64,000 bases of DNA. It comes from Natronobacterium gregoryi SP2. GTDB lineage: Archaea; Halobacteriota; Halobacteria; Halobacteriales; Natrialbaceae. Every line of letters begins with the position of its first letter. Position 1 is the stretch's first letter. Positions 54,093-62,948 of the stretch are shown here, piece after piece. The stretch lies in contig NC_019792.1 of assembly GCF_000230715.2 (NCBI RefSeq), positions 2,976,001-3,040,000 on the forward strand. The letters run 5' to 3'. The notes below the pieces were generated by a model. It made no database searches. It had not been told where the DNA came from and worked only from the letters and a program-made list of their open reading frames with translations. Both the position numbers and the translations under genes were made by a program.

Positions 54093-54100
54093 TATAATAA
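54093..54100 (+). promoter_or_regulatory. TATA box for the toroid/glycosyltransferase operon
   Basis: TATAATAA ends 27 bases before the ATG at 54128, consistent with a leaderless transcript of the two-gene operon. Confidence 0.6.
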
Positions 54101-54127
54101 TAAGAATACGTTGCCAGATATCCGTAG

Positions 54128-55489
54128 ATGCAGTCACAGGGATCACTCGAGAGCGACCCGCAAGCGGGGTCGAACGCGCCCGAGCACGAGCGGTATCTCC
54201 CAGTGCTCGATGCGACGCTCGCGTATGCTCGCCGTCGAGACTACGTCGGGGCGGACTACGGCGACGGGTTGAGCAGTCGGCTCCTGCAGGCGTTGCCGGC
54301 CGAGAACAGGTGGCTCAACCTGGCCGTCCAGGAGACGGTCAAACGTCTGCCGGTCGACATCAGGCCGCTCTTTCTCGTCGACCAGCGGCGAAACTACAAG
54401 GGCGGTGCGCTGTTTGCGATGGCGAACCTGAACTACCACGAGCTGGTCGACGGCCGATCCGAGACGAGTCCCTCTCTCGCCGCGTTCGATCCGCTGCTCG
54501 AGGCCGGCCGGCTCGCCGACTGGCTCGTCGAAGAACGCATCACGGACTACAGCGGATTCTGTGGCGGCCACCGCCATCCGATCCAGCACCTCCACACCAA
54601 GGGGGTGCCGAGCGATCCGGACATCGTCTCGACGGCGTTCGCGGTCAAGGCACTGCTGCAACTGGCTCAGTTCGCCGACCGTGAGGACACCGACTTCGAG
54701 GAAGAGATCCGCGAGACGTACGCCGCATACGCCGATCTCGCCCGAACGGCGACCGACTTCCTCGTCGAGGACCTGAACTATCGTGAGCTCGAGGACGGCG
54801 CGAAGATCGACTACCACATGAACCACCCCGAGGACTCCTACACGATCAACGCCGCCGCGCTCGGTGCGGCGATGCTCGTCGACCTCTACGACTACTTCGG
54901 GGACGCGGAACTTCGCGAGCGGGCGACGAAGATCCTCGATCACGTCGCAGCCTGCCAGACCGACCGCGGCGGCTGGCCCTACCGGCTTCCGGCCGACGCC
55001 TCCCATCTCTCGATGGACAACCACCACAACGGGTTCGTCGTCGAAGCCTTCCAGCGCTACCGCGACGTCGTCGACGCCGACCGGTACGAGGAAACGCTCG
55101 AGAACGCGCTGGCGTTCTACCGCACCGAACTCTTCCAGCTCGACGGCGCGCCGAACTTCGACGAGGGCAACGCCTACCCACGGGACGTTCACGCGAGCAC
55201 GCAGGGAATGCTGGTGTTCACCCGCGAGGGCGACCTCGAGTTCGCCGAGCGAATCCTCCGGTGGACGCTGGCGAACATGCAGGTCGACGGCGAACCGGGG
55301 CGATTCTACTACCGGAAGCACCGCCACCACACGAAACGCGTCACATTGATGCGATGGTGTCAGGGGTGGATGTCGTACGCGACCTCGGAGTTCCTGACGG
55401 CGTGTGCACAGCGAGAGCGGGAGAGCGAACAGGACCAGCGAACGCGAGAACACGGTCGGCAGGAGCGAGCGATCTCGCCCGAGGTATGA
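54128..55489 (+). CDS. Alpha/alpha-toroid glycan-associated protein
   Basis: 453 residues, mostly paired helices of an alpha/alpha barrel as in glycoside hydrolases/terpene cyclases. Recurrent segments include CGGHRHPIQHLHTKGVPSDP, DIVSTAFAVKALLQLA, RGGWPYRLPADASHLSMDNH and HNGFVVEAFQRYRD. The His-rich HHNGF and YRKHRHHTKR patches could bind substrate. Relatives occur in archaeal polysaccharide clusters without an assigned activity; lyase, isomerase or hydrolase roles are possible. It overlaps the GT4 gene by four bases. Confidence 0.7.
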   Translation: MQSQGSLESDPQAGSNAPEHERYLPVLDATLAYARRRDYVGADYGDGLSSRLLQALPAENRWLNLAVQETVKRLPVDIRPLFLVDQRRNYKGGALFAMANLNYHELVDGRSETSPSLAAFDPLLEAGRLADWLVEERITDYSGFCGGHRHPIQHLHTKGVPSDPDIVSTAFAVKALLQLAQFADREDTDFEEEIRETYAAYADLARTATDFLVEDLNYRELEDGAKIDYHMNHPEDSYTINAAALGAAMLVDLYDYFGDAELRERATKILDHVAACQTDRGGWPYRLPADASHLSMDNHHNGFVVEAFQRYRDVVDADRYEETLENALAFYRTELFQLDGAPNFDEGNAYPRDVHASTQGMLVFTREGDLEFAERILRWTLANMQVDGEPGRFYYRKHRHHTKRVTLMRWCQGWMSYATSEFLTACAQRERESEQDQRTREHGRQERAISPEV

Positions 55490-56649
55490 GTCGAACCGCT
55501 CCCGAGACGGCGACGGGGTCGGAGTTCGATTCCGACCGCTCGAGTCCAGCCGACGCCGAGCCAGCACCCGAGGAGATGCGAGTGCTGGTCGTCTCCGGGC
55601 TCGCACACAAAAACGAGCGCCACTACGGCCCGCTCGCGGCGGCCGCCGACGAGACGACGCTCGTCTGTCTCGACCCCCGGTACGCCATCGACGACGCGAC
55701 CTACCTCGAGGTGCCCGCCGTCGGTCCCCGCCCGCTCCGGGTCGTCCTCCTGTTTTTCATCGCGCTGCTCGAGGGCTATCGCAACGAGTACGACGCGGTC
55801 GCCTCGATCTCGCTGTTGCCCTACGGGCTCTACGCGCTCGCACTGACGGCGATCTACGGCTATCCTGCGTCGCTTGGAATCATCGGCATCGACCTCGACC
55901 ATCACGCGAAGCAGTGGTACGGACCGCTGCCCCGCTGGGCGTTCAGGCGCTTCGACGCGGTCTCGGTCCCGGGCCCGTCACACGTCGACGACCTCGAGGC
56001 GTGTGGCGTTCCCCGCAACCGGATCGAGATCCTGGCGAACGCGATCGACGTAGAGCGCTATCGGCCGGACACACTCGAGGAGCAAGACGACCACGAGTAC
56101 GACTTCGTCTGGGTCGGCCGCTTCAGCGAGGAGAAAGACCCCGTGCGGTTCGTCGACGCACTGATCGCACTCGAGAACCGCGGCGAGGACCACGAGTTCC
56201 GGGCGGTCATGGTCGGCGACGGCCCGCTCCGGGCAGCGGTCGAGGAGAAACTCGAGCGCCACGGCCTCCGCGACCGGGTCGACCGCCCCGGCTGGGTCGA
56301 CGATCCGCTCAAGTACTACCAGCGGTCGGCGACGGTCGTCCTCACCTCGAGACGGGACGCCCTGCCGCTGGTGATGCTCGAGGCGATGGCGGTCGGACTG
56401 CCACCGATCGTGCCGCCGGTCGGCTCGGTCCCAGATATCGTCACGGACGGCGAAAACGGGATCGTCGTTTCGGACCGCGATCCCGACGGTTTCGCGACAG
56501 CGATGGCTCGCTGTCTGGACGACTCCGACCGGCGACGAACGCTCGGCGCGAACGCCACGGCGATTCGATCGGCGTTCTCCTACGAGCAGGCCGAACGGGA
56601 CTGGGAACGGATTCTGACGACGGCCGTGGCTGGCGACTCGCGACAGTGA
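55486..56649 (+). CDS. GT4 family glycosyltransferase
   Basis: 387 residues. GT-B fold: N-terminal RVLVVSGLAHKNERHYGPLA and, in the C-terminal nucleotide-sugar domain, FVWVGRFSEEKDPVRFVDAL and LTSRRDALPLVMLEAMAVGL (the E-x7-E motif) with PPIVPPVGSVPDIV. The ATG at 55486 overlaps the preceding stop (ATGA). It probably adds one sugar to a lipid or surface glycan in the cytoplasm. Confidence 0.85.
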   Translation: MSRTAPETATGSEFDSDRSSPADAEPAPEEMRVLVVSGLAHKNERHYGPLAAAADETTLVCLDPRYAIDDATYLEVPAVGPRPLRVVLLFFIALLEGYRNEYDAVASISLLPYGLYALALTAIYGYPASLGIIGIDLDHHAKQWYGPLPRWAFRRFDAVSVPGPSHVDDLEACGVPRNRIEILANAIDVERYRPDTLEEQDDHEYDFVWVGRFSEEKDPVRFVDALIALENRGEDHEFRAVMVGDGPLRAAVEEKLERHGLRDRVDRPGWVDDPLKYYQRSATVVLTSRRDALPLVMLEAMAVGLPPIVPPVGSVPDIVTDGENGIVVSDRDPDGFATAMARCLDDSDRRRTLGANATAIRSAFSYEQAERDWERILTTAVAGDSRQ

Positions 56650-56668
56650 CTCGTCTCCTTTTGTTCGT

Positions 56669-56778
56669 CTAGTACCATCCCAATCGTGGACCGACTAGTT
56701 GAGAGTTGGCCCAAACCAATCACGATTCTCGATCAGGAGTAAAGCGCACTAGTCAGAGTAGACTTGGGACGCTACTAG
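56669..56778. repeat. CTAG-ended MITE-like repeat M1, copy 2
   Basis: A 110-bp element from CTAGTACCATCCCAA (56669-56683) to TTGGGACGCTACTAG (56764-56778); the two ends are inverted repeats at 13 of 15 positions. It begins 20 bases after the GT4 stop and shares its last CTAG with an M2 repeat. Confidence 0.75.
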
Positions 56779-56862
56779 TGGCGGGCCAAGCCTACACTGC
56801 GGGGTCGAATCTGGCGGCGTCGCTCGATTCGACCTGTCAGTCGACGCTTGGCGGAGTACTAG
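56775..56862. repeat. CTAG-ended MITE-like repeat M2, copy 2
   Basis: An 88-bp element from CTAGTGGCGGGCCAAGCC to GCTTGGCGGAGTACTAG. It abuts M1 copy 2, and its right end supplies the stop codon of the small membrane protein gene at 56859. Confidence 0.7.
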
Positions 56863-57095
56863 GCTGGGTACAGAAATCCGAGCCCCGTGCCGAGCACGCC
56901 GAGCAGCGCGACTGCTACGCCGGTCGACGTCGACTCGAGCCTGTGCAACCGGAAGGCGAAGTAGAGCGCGAGCGGTCCGAAGACGATCGGCTGGTAGTAC
57001 ACCGCAGCCACTGCACAGACAAGTCCGAGCACGATGTACACGCGCTCGCTGGGACCCGCGGGGACCTCGGTTCGTACGTTCCCATCGGAAATCAT
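56859..57095 (-). CDS. Small membrane protein in the glycan locus
   Basis: 78 residues with two to three helices (about 20-38, 42-52, 58-76), starting MISDGNVRTEVPAGPSERVY. No family recognised. The TAG stop is made by the right end of the M2 repeat, so the original C terminus may have been altered by the insertion. It is divergent from the GNAT/FemAB-like gene. Confidence 0.6.
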   Translation of the reverse strand: MISDGNVRTEVPAGPSERVYIVLGLVCAVAAVYYQPIVFGPLALYFAFRLHRLESTSTGVAVALLGVLGTGLGFLYPA

Positions 57096-57238
57096 TTTGG
57101 CGATTCGTCAGATAAGTCATCTGACCGACGAGCGGAGGTATCGACTCCGTCGACAGTCGATCGAACTGGAGGAAGGTACTGTGTTATCCCCGGTAGCGAC
57201 GTGATAACAAAACGAACACTCGGTGAACGACGACCTAC

Positions 57239-58264
57239 ATGGACATCGAACGACTGGATCTCGAGGAGTGGGACTCGGCGCTGCCCGCTTCGGGCACGGC
57301 CGTCGAGGCGTTCCACGATCCGGACGCACTCGCAGTGCTCGACGCACACACCGACGCCGAGATGCGGCTGTACGGTGCGTTCAAGGGTCAGCAGGCTGTC
57401 GGTCTCCTCCCCGTCTTCGTCGAGGTCAAGGCCGTCGGACGAACCGTCTTCTCGCCACCCGTCTCGATGGGTGTGCCGCGACTCGGGCCCGTCATCGACC
57501 CGAACAGCCCGAAACGTCGCAAGTGGGAGCGGATCAACGCAGAACTGGCGGCGGGCGTCTTAGCGGACCTCGAGGTCGACCGGCGCTCGACGCTGTTCCG
57601 GATGACCTGCCCCGTCGGCTACGACGATCCGCGACCCTACGGCTGGAACGACCTCTCGGTCGAACCCGAGTTCACGTACGTCGTCGACCTCGAGGGCTGT
57701 GCCGACGTCGAGGACGCGATGGCCGGCTTCAGCAAGAGCCTGCGAAACGAGATGCGACGGTACGACGAACTGGACCTGCGAATCGAGACGGAGGGGATCG
57801 ACGCCGCGCTCCGGATCTACGACGACGTCGTCGACCAGTACGCCGAGTACGACGACGAGGCTCCGATGACGAAGCCGTTCCTCCGGGACCTGCTCGCGAC
57901 GCTCGACGACGATCGATGGCGGGCGTACGTCGCCCGGACGCCCGACGGCGACTACGAGAGCGGTATCCTCACGCTGTTCTCGAACGACCTGGCCTACTAC
58001 TGGCAGGGTGGCGTAGCTTCCTCGTACGAGGGCGTCAGCGTCAACAACCTCCTGCACCACCAGATACTCGACGACATCGTCACCGACTCCGAACTCGAGT
58101 CGATCACGGGATACGACCTCGTCGGCGCGAACACGGAACGGCTCTGTGAGTACAAAGGGAAGTTCAACGGCAAGTTACGGCCCTACTACGTCGTCGAATC
58201 GTCGGGACTCGAGATGCAGATGGCGAAGATGGCTTACCAGCGGGTGAGTGGGTCGCTAAAGTAA
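57239..58264 (+). CDS. FemAB/GNAT-like acyl- or aminoacyltransferase
   Basis: 341 residues with two GNAT-like halves of the Fem type. The C-terminal half includes FSKSLRNEMRRYDEL, then RAYVARTPDGDYESGILTLF and YYWQGGVASSYEGVSVNNLL, followed by GYDLVGANTERLCEYKGKFN, typical of the FemAB-like/BioF2 family. Such enzymes move an amino acid or acyl group onto surface polymers or lipids. It stands alone after the GT4 and small membrane genes. The ATG at 57239 gives the full first half. Confidence 0.75.
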   Translation: MDIERLDLEEWDSALPASGTAVEAFHDPDALAVLDAHTDAEMRLYGAFKGQQAVGLLPVFVEVKAVGRTVFSPPVSMGVPRLGPVIDPNSPKRRKWERINAELAAGVLADLEVDRRSTLFRMTCPVGYDDPRPYGWNDLSVEPEFTYVVDLEGCADVEDAMAGFSKSLRNEMRRYDELDLRIETEGIDAALRIYDDVVDQYAEYDDEAPMTKPFLRDLLATLDDDRWRAYVARTPDGDYESGILTLFSNDLAYYWQGGVASSYEGVSVNNLLHHQILDDIVTDSELESITGYDLVGANTERLCEYKGKFNGKLRPYYVVESSGLEMQMAKMAYQRVSGSLK

Positions 58265-58288
58265 CTGTGATTTAGCTGAATTGAGGCG

Positions 58289-58400
58289 CTAAGTAGCGTC
58301 CCAAGTCTACTCTGACTAGTGCACTCCACTTCCGATCGAGAATCGTGATCGGTTTGGGTCAACTCTCAACTAGTCGGTCTACGCTTGGGACAGTACTGAG
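58289..58400. repeat. CTAG-ended MITE-like repeat M1, copy 3 (reverse)
   Basis: AGTAGCGTCCCAAGTCTACT at the left and AACTAGTCGGTCTACGCTTG then GGACAGTACT at the right are the reverse complement of M1 copies 1 and 2. It is somewhat degraded at its outer CTAG bases. Confidence 0.65.
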
Positions 58401-58554
58401 CCCCCCTTCCTCAGCGAGCGCCGACCGAACGGGAGGCGCGAACAGGGGGGAGATACAGCGCCGCACGGTTCTCATACACAATTCGGTAGCAGGCCCACAG
58501 GACCACGCAGTCACAATGTTTTGCAGTAGGATAGTATAGTATTAACCGAACCCA

Positions 58555-58836
58555 ATGGAATACGACCTCGACTCGGGAGCACACTCGAAGTTTTCCCTGC
58601 ACTATCACCTGGTACTCACCACGAAGTATCGGCGCGGAGTGCTAACCGAGGAGCGAACCCAATTCATTCGCGAGGTTATCAGCGGGTTCACGGACAACTA
58701 CGGTGTCAAATTGACGAACCTCGACGGCGAGGACGACCACGTACACATCCTCTTCCGAGCGAAACCAACCACAGACCTCGTGAAGTTCATCAACACAGTC
58801 AAGGGCGCGACCGCCCGCCGTATTCGCAACGAATAG
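58555..58836 (+). pseudogene. tnpA: IS200/IS605 tnpA, 5' part (split by a transposon)
   Basis: 93 codons encode the start of a Y1 HUH transposase: HYHLVLTTKYRR, then DDHVHILFRAKP with the HUH pair (His-Val-His). The frame is cut at AAC GAA TA, where a 4.1-kb transposon begins. The remaining 43 codons with the catalytic Tyr (LKQYVEDQ) are at 62941-63072. Joining the two across one copy of the duplication restores an uninterrupted protein of about 137 residues. Confidence 0.9.
58828..58835. repeat. Target-site duplication, left copy
   Basis: AACGAATA, identical to 62941-62948 on the other side of the transposon. Confidence 0.9.
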
Positions 58837-59001
58837 AGGGTGTCATAGAACGGTTAACATGGTGTAGATAGTAGCGGAAAAGACTCCTATCATCGGTTCG
58901 CAGTCCCCCAGCAAACCCGGGCTATCAGCTACCGTTTACCCAGCTACTACCGAAAGTATGTGGAGAGTTTTATGGAACCTTCTGCGAGCTATTGAACTGT
59001 T

Positions 59002-59994
59002 TCATACCCTGATGGTCGTGCTTCCCGGAGCATCCCCGCGCTCGTAGTTTGCGATTGCGACGGTCAGCCGGAGACATAGCGCGAGGAAGACTTGAGCTCT
59101 CGCGTGGACGCGGCCTCTGGCGCGCAGCATCCCGAGGCCGCAGTCCTTGCAGGCTCCGAGCGTTCGCTCGGCCTGTGACCGGCGGTTATACGTCTCTTCT
59201 AGAATTGATTGCTTGAGCTGGACACTCTCGCTGTGAATCTCAATGCGGTCTTCGACCCTGTACTCGATGTCGAGCGGGTCATCGGTATTGCGCGGGTTGT
59301 ACGGCGCGACAGGCACCACTCCTGCACTCAGCAAATAGTCGTGCCAGTCGAGGATATCGTAGGCACTGTCGCCGAGCATCCACATCGGCTGCTTGACGGC
59401 GAGCGCGTCACGGGTAACACGCATCGCCGTCTCTTGTGATGCCTGCTTGCTCTGGGTGAACTCCGCCGCAATTGGAATCTTTGCGCCGGTCGAGACTACC
59501 GTGCAGCCGTAGCCGTAGTAGTATTCCTCGGCAGTTGGGTCGTAGTTCTTCGAGGCGTCGGGATCAGTGGGCATAGCCCGGATGTCGGTCGAATCGATAC
59601 AAAATGTCGAGTCGAGCAGGCCCCGTCGAGCGGCCTGCTGGACGAGGTGCTCGAAAACTTCCTCGACGACGTGTTCGAGGTCGGTGAGAAAGCGGTCGAC
59701 CGCGTCTCGTGAGGGTGGTCGGTTGAAACCACATCCGAGCCAAACGAGGTCGTTGTTGAGTTCGCGTGCAACCGGGCGGATACCGTAGATGTCCTTATAG
59801 TAGCAGTGCAGAAAGCCTCGAAACAGCTCCGGCGGGTGGTGTTCCCGTGTTCGCCCTTCGGGAGTGGGGGCGAACACATCGAATTCGGTTAGGAACTCGA
59901 ATTGAAGATGCTCGAACAGCGCGAGCGTCTCCGTCTCTACAACATCGAAAAACGCCTCAATAGAGGGGTCCCCTCGTAGAATAGTGGAAGTCAT
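59002..59994 (-). CDS. DDE transposase (IS4/IS5-like)
   Basis: 330 residues with a DDE_Tnp_1 fold. The catalytic residues appear as FCIDSTDIRAM (first Asp), WMLGDSAYDILDW (second Asp) and YNRRSQAERTLG (Glu). The N-terminal region (about 55-115, ELFRGFLHCYYKDIYGI) resembles the DUF772-type DNA-binding part. It is the only transposase in the element and the likely motor of transposition, also for the element at 8957. The exact haloarchaeal IS group cannot be named without a search. Confidence 0.85.
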   Translation of the reverse strand: MTSTILRGDPSIEAFFDVVETETLALFEHLQFEFLTEFDVFAPTPEGRTREHHPPELFRGFLHCYYKDIYGIRPVARELNNDLVWLGCGFNRPPSRDAVDRFLTDLEHVVEEVFEHLVQQAARRGLLDSTFCIDSTDIRAMPTDPDASKNYDPTAEEYYYGYGCTVVSTGAKIPIAAEFTQSKQASQETAMRVTRDALAVKQPMWMLGDSAYDILDWHDYLLSAGVVPVAPYNPRNTDDPLDIEYRVEDRIEIHSESVQLKQSILEETYNRRSQAERTLGACKDCGLGMLRARGRVHARAQVFLALCLRLTVAIANYERGDAPGSTTIRV

Positions 59995-60071
59995 TCACCT
60001 CAGAACTCACTTCGGTCGTCAATTTTGATATTTCGCTGAGATATACACAGATGATTGAAAAAGGACATAAT

Positions 60072-60989
60072 TTACTGGACTTTGGTTTTGGAAGCTCGGT
60101 TGAGCAAGTAGACGGCAGTCCCTCCGAGAACGACGTTGAAACCGATGAGAACGGCGACAGCAGGAATTACCGTATTCCAGAGACCTGAGAAGGCTGTTAC
60201 ATTGAACACCGTCATCACATCTTGTCCGAGCATGAACGCTCGGACACCGTCAACACCGTAGGTGATGGGGTTGACTACTGCGAGAGACTGGATCCACCCT
60301 GGAAGGACCTCAAGCGGGACAAACGCACTAGAGATGAACAACAACGGGAACGTCAGAAGGGTGGCAATCATGGTCGTCGCCTCCTGATCATGTGTAATGA
60401 GCGCAATGATATTCGAGAACGCCATGAACGCACCACCGAATATTACTGCGACCGCGATGACGCCAACGAATCCCAGCAGTCCCGTCCGGTGATAGCTCCC
60501 AACCGACGCACCTGACTGTAGGTAGAGCATCACGTAACCAAGCAAGAAAATGATCGTAGTCTGAATAGCAATTCGAATCACCTCCGACAGAACCTTGCCG
60601 AGGAGCATTGCACCCCTGTCTATTGGCGAGGCGAGGAGTTTCTCGAACATTCCTGTGTCCATGTCGTTGACTAACCCAATACCGGAAACCGCTGCGGCAG
60701 CGAGTGCAGACTGAATCACGATAGCTGGGGTAAGGAATGTAATGTAGTTGATATTGTCACCAACTGTCTGGGCGAGCAGATCATCGACAATCGCGCCGAG
60801 GACTGCAGCCATCAACACAAAGAAGATGACTGGCTGGATCAGCGACGAGAACGTCACGAAAGGATTTCGGGATGTCTTGATTAGCCATCTTTTTAGACTG
60901 ATTCGCATATCTGACATGGAGCTATTTCCCGGGGCTTTCTGCGCGGTATTATCTCCCGAGATATGGCCCTCATCGGTGATGTCGCTCAT
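60072..60989 (-). CDS. ABC-2 type permease (DrrB-like), transposon cargo
   Basis: 305 residues with six membrane helices (about 45-65, 85-105, 130-155, 170-200, 205-230, 270-295). The ABC-2 signature region is GWIQSLAVVNPITYGVDGVR. It is the membrane half of an exporter for drugs or lipid-like molecules (DrrAB/NodJ type). The start overlaps the ATPase stop by four bases. Confidence 0.85.
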   Translation of the reverse strand: MSDITDEGHISGDNTAQKAPGNSSMSDMRISLKRWLIKTSRNPFVTFSSLIQPVIFFVLMAAVLGAIVDDLLAQTVGDNINYITFLTPAIVIQSALAAAAVSGIGLVNDMDTGMFEKLLASPIDRGAMLLGKVLSEVIRIAIQTTIIFLLGYVMLYLQSGASVGSYHRTGLLGFVGVIAVAVIFGGAFMAFSNIIALITHDQEATTMIATLLTFPLLFISSAFVPLEVLPGWIQSLAVVNPITYGVDGVRAFMLGQDVMTVFNVTAFSGLWNTVIPAVAVLIGFNVVLGGTAVYLLNRASKTKVQ

Positions 60990-62056
60990 TCGGCCACCCC
61001 CTGACCCGAGGCAAGAGCTCCTTGTTCGTTCGTCTCGTCTCCATTAGAGGCCTCCGGGTTCTTGCTAGTGAGCTTGAGGAACACATCATCTAGCGTGGGT
61101 GACCGGACATCGAATCCAGTAACGATAACGTTAGCCTCGTGAAGTGAGACGAAAAGTTCACTCGCGGCCTCCCGAGCATTTTCGGCTGTGATGGTGAACC
61201 CGTCGCTCGTCGTTTCGATACTCGGGGTTTCGAGCGCATCTGATTCCCGCACAACTTCTATTGCTCGTTCTCTCGCCTGTCTAGACGAGTCTTCCAGTGT
61301 TAGATCGAGAATGTCGCCACCGACAGCCGATTTGAGTGCTTCCGGAGTGTCAGTTGCGATGATTTCACCGTCCTGAATCACGGACAGACGGTCACAGAGC
61401 CGGTCCACTTCTTCGAGATACTGTGTTGTGAGAAACACCGTCGTTCCGTGCTCATTGAGTTGCTTAAAGTGATTCCAGAGGTGCATTCTAGCTTCGGGGT
61501 CGAGACCGGTCGTCGGCTCATCAAGGAACACCAGCGGAGGTCGATGCACGAGGACAGTGGCAGCGTCCAGGCGTTTTTTCATTCCACCAGAATAATTCTC
61601 TGCCCGCTTGTCGGCAACATCTGTGAGACCGACTAAATCGAGCAGTTCTTCAATACGTTCGCCTCGTTCGGATGGTGGAACACCATACACGTTGCAAGCA
61701 AACCGGAGGTTCTCACGCGCGGTGAGTTCCTCATCGACACTGGTCTCTTGAGCCATATAGCCGATAGATTCAGACACAGCTTGTGGCTCCGTTTTGACAT
61801 CATATCCGTTAATTGTCACTGAACCCCGATTTGGGTGGAGCAGTGTTACGAAGGTTTTGATAGTGGTCGTCTTTCCGGCACCGTTAGGTCCTAAGAAGCC
61901 AAAGAACTCCCCTTTCTCAACAGAGAGAGTGACATCACGAACGGCTTCGGTGCCATCTGGGTACGTAACATGTATCCCGTCGGCATTGATTGCGAGTTCC
62001 TCATTATTTGACTTGCACGAGCTATCGGTCTCCACTCGGGGTCGTTGTGGCACCAT
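60986..62056 (-). CDS. ABC transporter ATPase (DrrA-like), transposon cargo
   Basis: 356 residues. Walker A GPNGAGKTTT, Q-loop MAQETSVDEELT, signature YSGGMKKRLDAATVL, Walker B LVFLDEPTTGLDP and the switch His in LTTQYLEEVDRLC region are present. A C-terminal DUF4162-like extension (about 240-335) is typical of DrrA-type exporters. It forms one operon with the permease. Confidence 0.9.
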   Translation of the reverse strand: MVPQRPRVETDSSCKSNNEELAINADGIHVTYPDGTEAVRDVTLSVEKGEFFGFLGPNGAGKTTTIKTFVTLLHPNRGSVTINGYDVKTEPQAVSESIGYMAQETSVDEELTARENLRFACNVYGVPPSERGERIEELLDLVGLTDVADKRAENYSGGMKKRLDAATVLVHRPPLVFLDEPTTGLDPEARMHLWNHFKQLNEHGTTVFLTTQYLEEVDRLCDRLSVIQDGEIIATDTPEALKSAVGGDILDLTLEDSSRQARERAIEVVRESDALETPSIETTSDGFTITAENAREAASELFVSLHEANVIVTGFDVRSPTLDDVFLKLTSKNPEASNGDETNEQGALASGQGVAE

Positions 62057-62146
62057 AGTGGGATGTCAAACTAAGGGAGGTTGTCTGGCTAACCCTGTCT
62101 CTCATTTGTACGGCAGTTTATATGCCGTGTTGGAGAAACGGTAATT

Positions 62147-62833
62147 TCACTGGGGTAGCGGTGGCCATGTCGAGGCAACGGTTGTTTCGATGAGGTGGGT
62201 CTGTGCTCGGCGGAGGCGCTCGGAGAGTGACGAGGCAGTAATCCCGAGTTCGGCAGCGACCTCGTCAAGCGTTGCCGTTCGAGGGATGTCGAAGTGGCCC
62301 ATCTCGTAGGCGATTCGGAGTGCCTCGCGCTGGTGGTCAGTGAGTCCGTCTCCCGCTTCTTCAGCCTCTCCATCGTAAGTGAGTCGTCGCAAGGTAAATT
62401 CGCCGTTACGCTGCCAGAACGTACGAAATTCGTCCAACACTGCTCTATCTCTGAACCACCCGCTTTGTATCCAGCCGGTCGGCGTGACGCGGATTCGTTC
62501 AATAATGGAGTCGGTGGTAGCGAGTGCACGGAGCTCTGAGAGGTCCTCGATCTGCTCACCGAGTTGTGCTTCTATCCCCAGAGCTGGCAAAACCTGATAT
62601 TGACACGTTTCACCTGCCTGTCCGACCAGAGTGTGCTCCGCCACGAACGATGACGACTCGAAGGCTTGCTCAATAGACGCGGGTGTTTCATGCGTCGCGT
62701 GAACGATAAACGGTGGATGATTGCCATGATTCGGCTGAAGTTCGATATCCAGCGTTGCTTCCGGAACATCTCCTGCAATCGCCACGAGCGGGAGATGTTC
62801 ACAAGTGATTTCGTATTCAGCGATGAGGCCCAT
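62147..62833 (-). CDS. HTH_10 (Bat-type) regulator, transposon cargo
   Basis: 228 residues. The sensing part (about 1-165) includes TPTGWIQSGWFRD, and the C-terminal HTH_10 domain (about 170-220) has LTDHQREALRIAYEMGHFDI and then LDEVAAELGITASSLSERLR. I chose the ATG at 62833 (MGLIAEYEIT). It lies 90 bases upstream of the ABC exporter operon on the same strand and probably controls it, giving the transposon a self-regulated export module. Confidence 0.85.
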   Translation of the reverse strand: MGLIAEYEITCEHLPLVAIAGDVPEATLDIELQPNHGNHPPFIVHATHETPASIEQAFESSSFVAEHTLVGQAGETCQYQVLPALGIEAQLGEQIEDLSELRALATTDSIIERIRVTPTGWIQSGWFRDRAVLDEFRTFWQRNGEFTLRRLTYDGEAEEAGDGLTDHQREALRIAYEMGHFDIPRTATLDEVAAELGITASSLSERLRRAQTHLIETTVASTWPPLPQ

Positions 62834-62940
62834 ATCTCTCAACACTCACCACTACGGATATACAACTTGGAACGGTTGCCTGATAATCGTTACTCGCTCA
62901 ACTACTGGCGACGGTTTGCGAAGAGTTCTATGACACCCTC

Positions 62941-62948
62941 AACGAATA
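62941..62948. repeat. Target-site duplication, right copy
   Basis: AACGAATA, identical to 58828-58835. Confidence 0.9.

Larger units (their letters stand above)
58836..62940. mobile_element. 4.1-kb cargo transposon (tIS-like) with an ABC exporter and regulator
   Basis: Perfect 16-bp inverted ends GAGGGTGTCATAGAAC (58836-58851) and GTTCTATGACACCCTC (62925-62940), flanked by the 8-bp direct repeat AACGAATA. The insertion splits tnpA and is precisely reversible on paper. It carries, all on the minus strand, a DDE transposase, an ABC-2 permease, an ABC ATPase and an HTH_10 regulator. Base composition in 60000-62900 is lower in GC than the surroundings. There is no second transposon end next to the transposase, so the ends enclose all four genes. 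Confidence 0.85.

Noticed and set aside
54143-55606. A 487-codon minus-strand open frame
   Set aside because: Antisense to the toroid gene, which has the better codon pattern and a leaderless promoter.
59995-60071. A second end of the transposon just beyond the transposase start (simple IS without cargo)
   Set aside because: No GTTCTATGACACCC-like sequence occurs here; the only matching right end with a target duplication is at 62925-62940.
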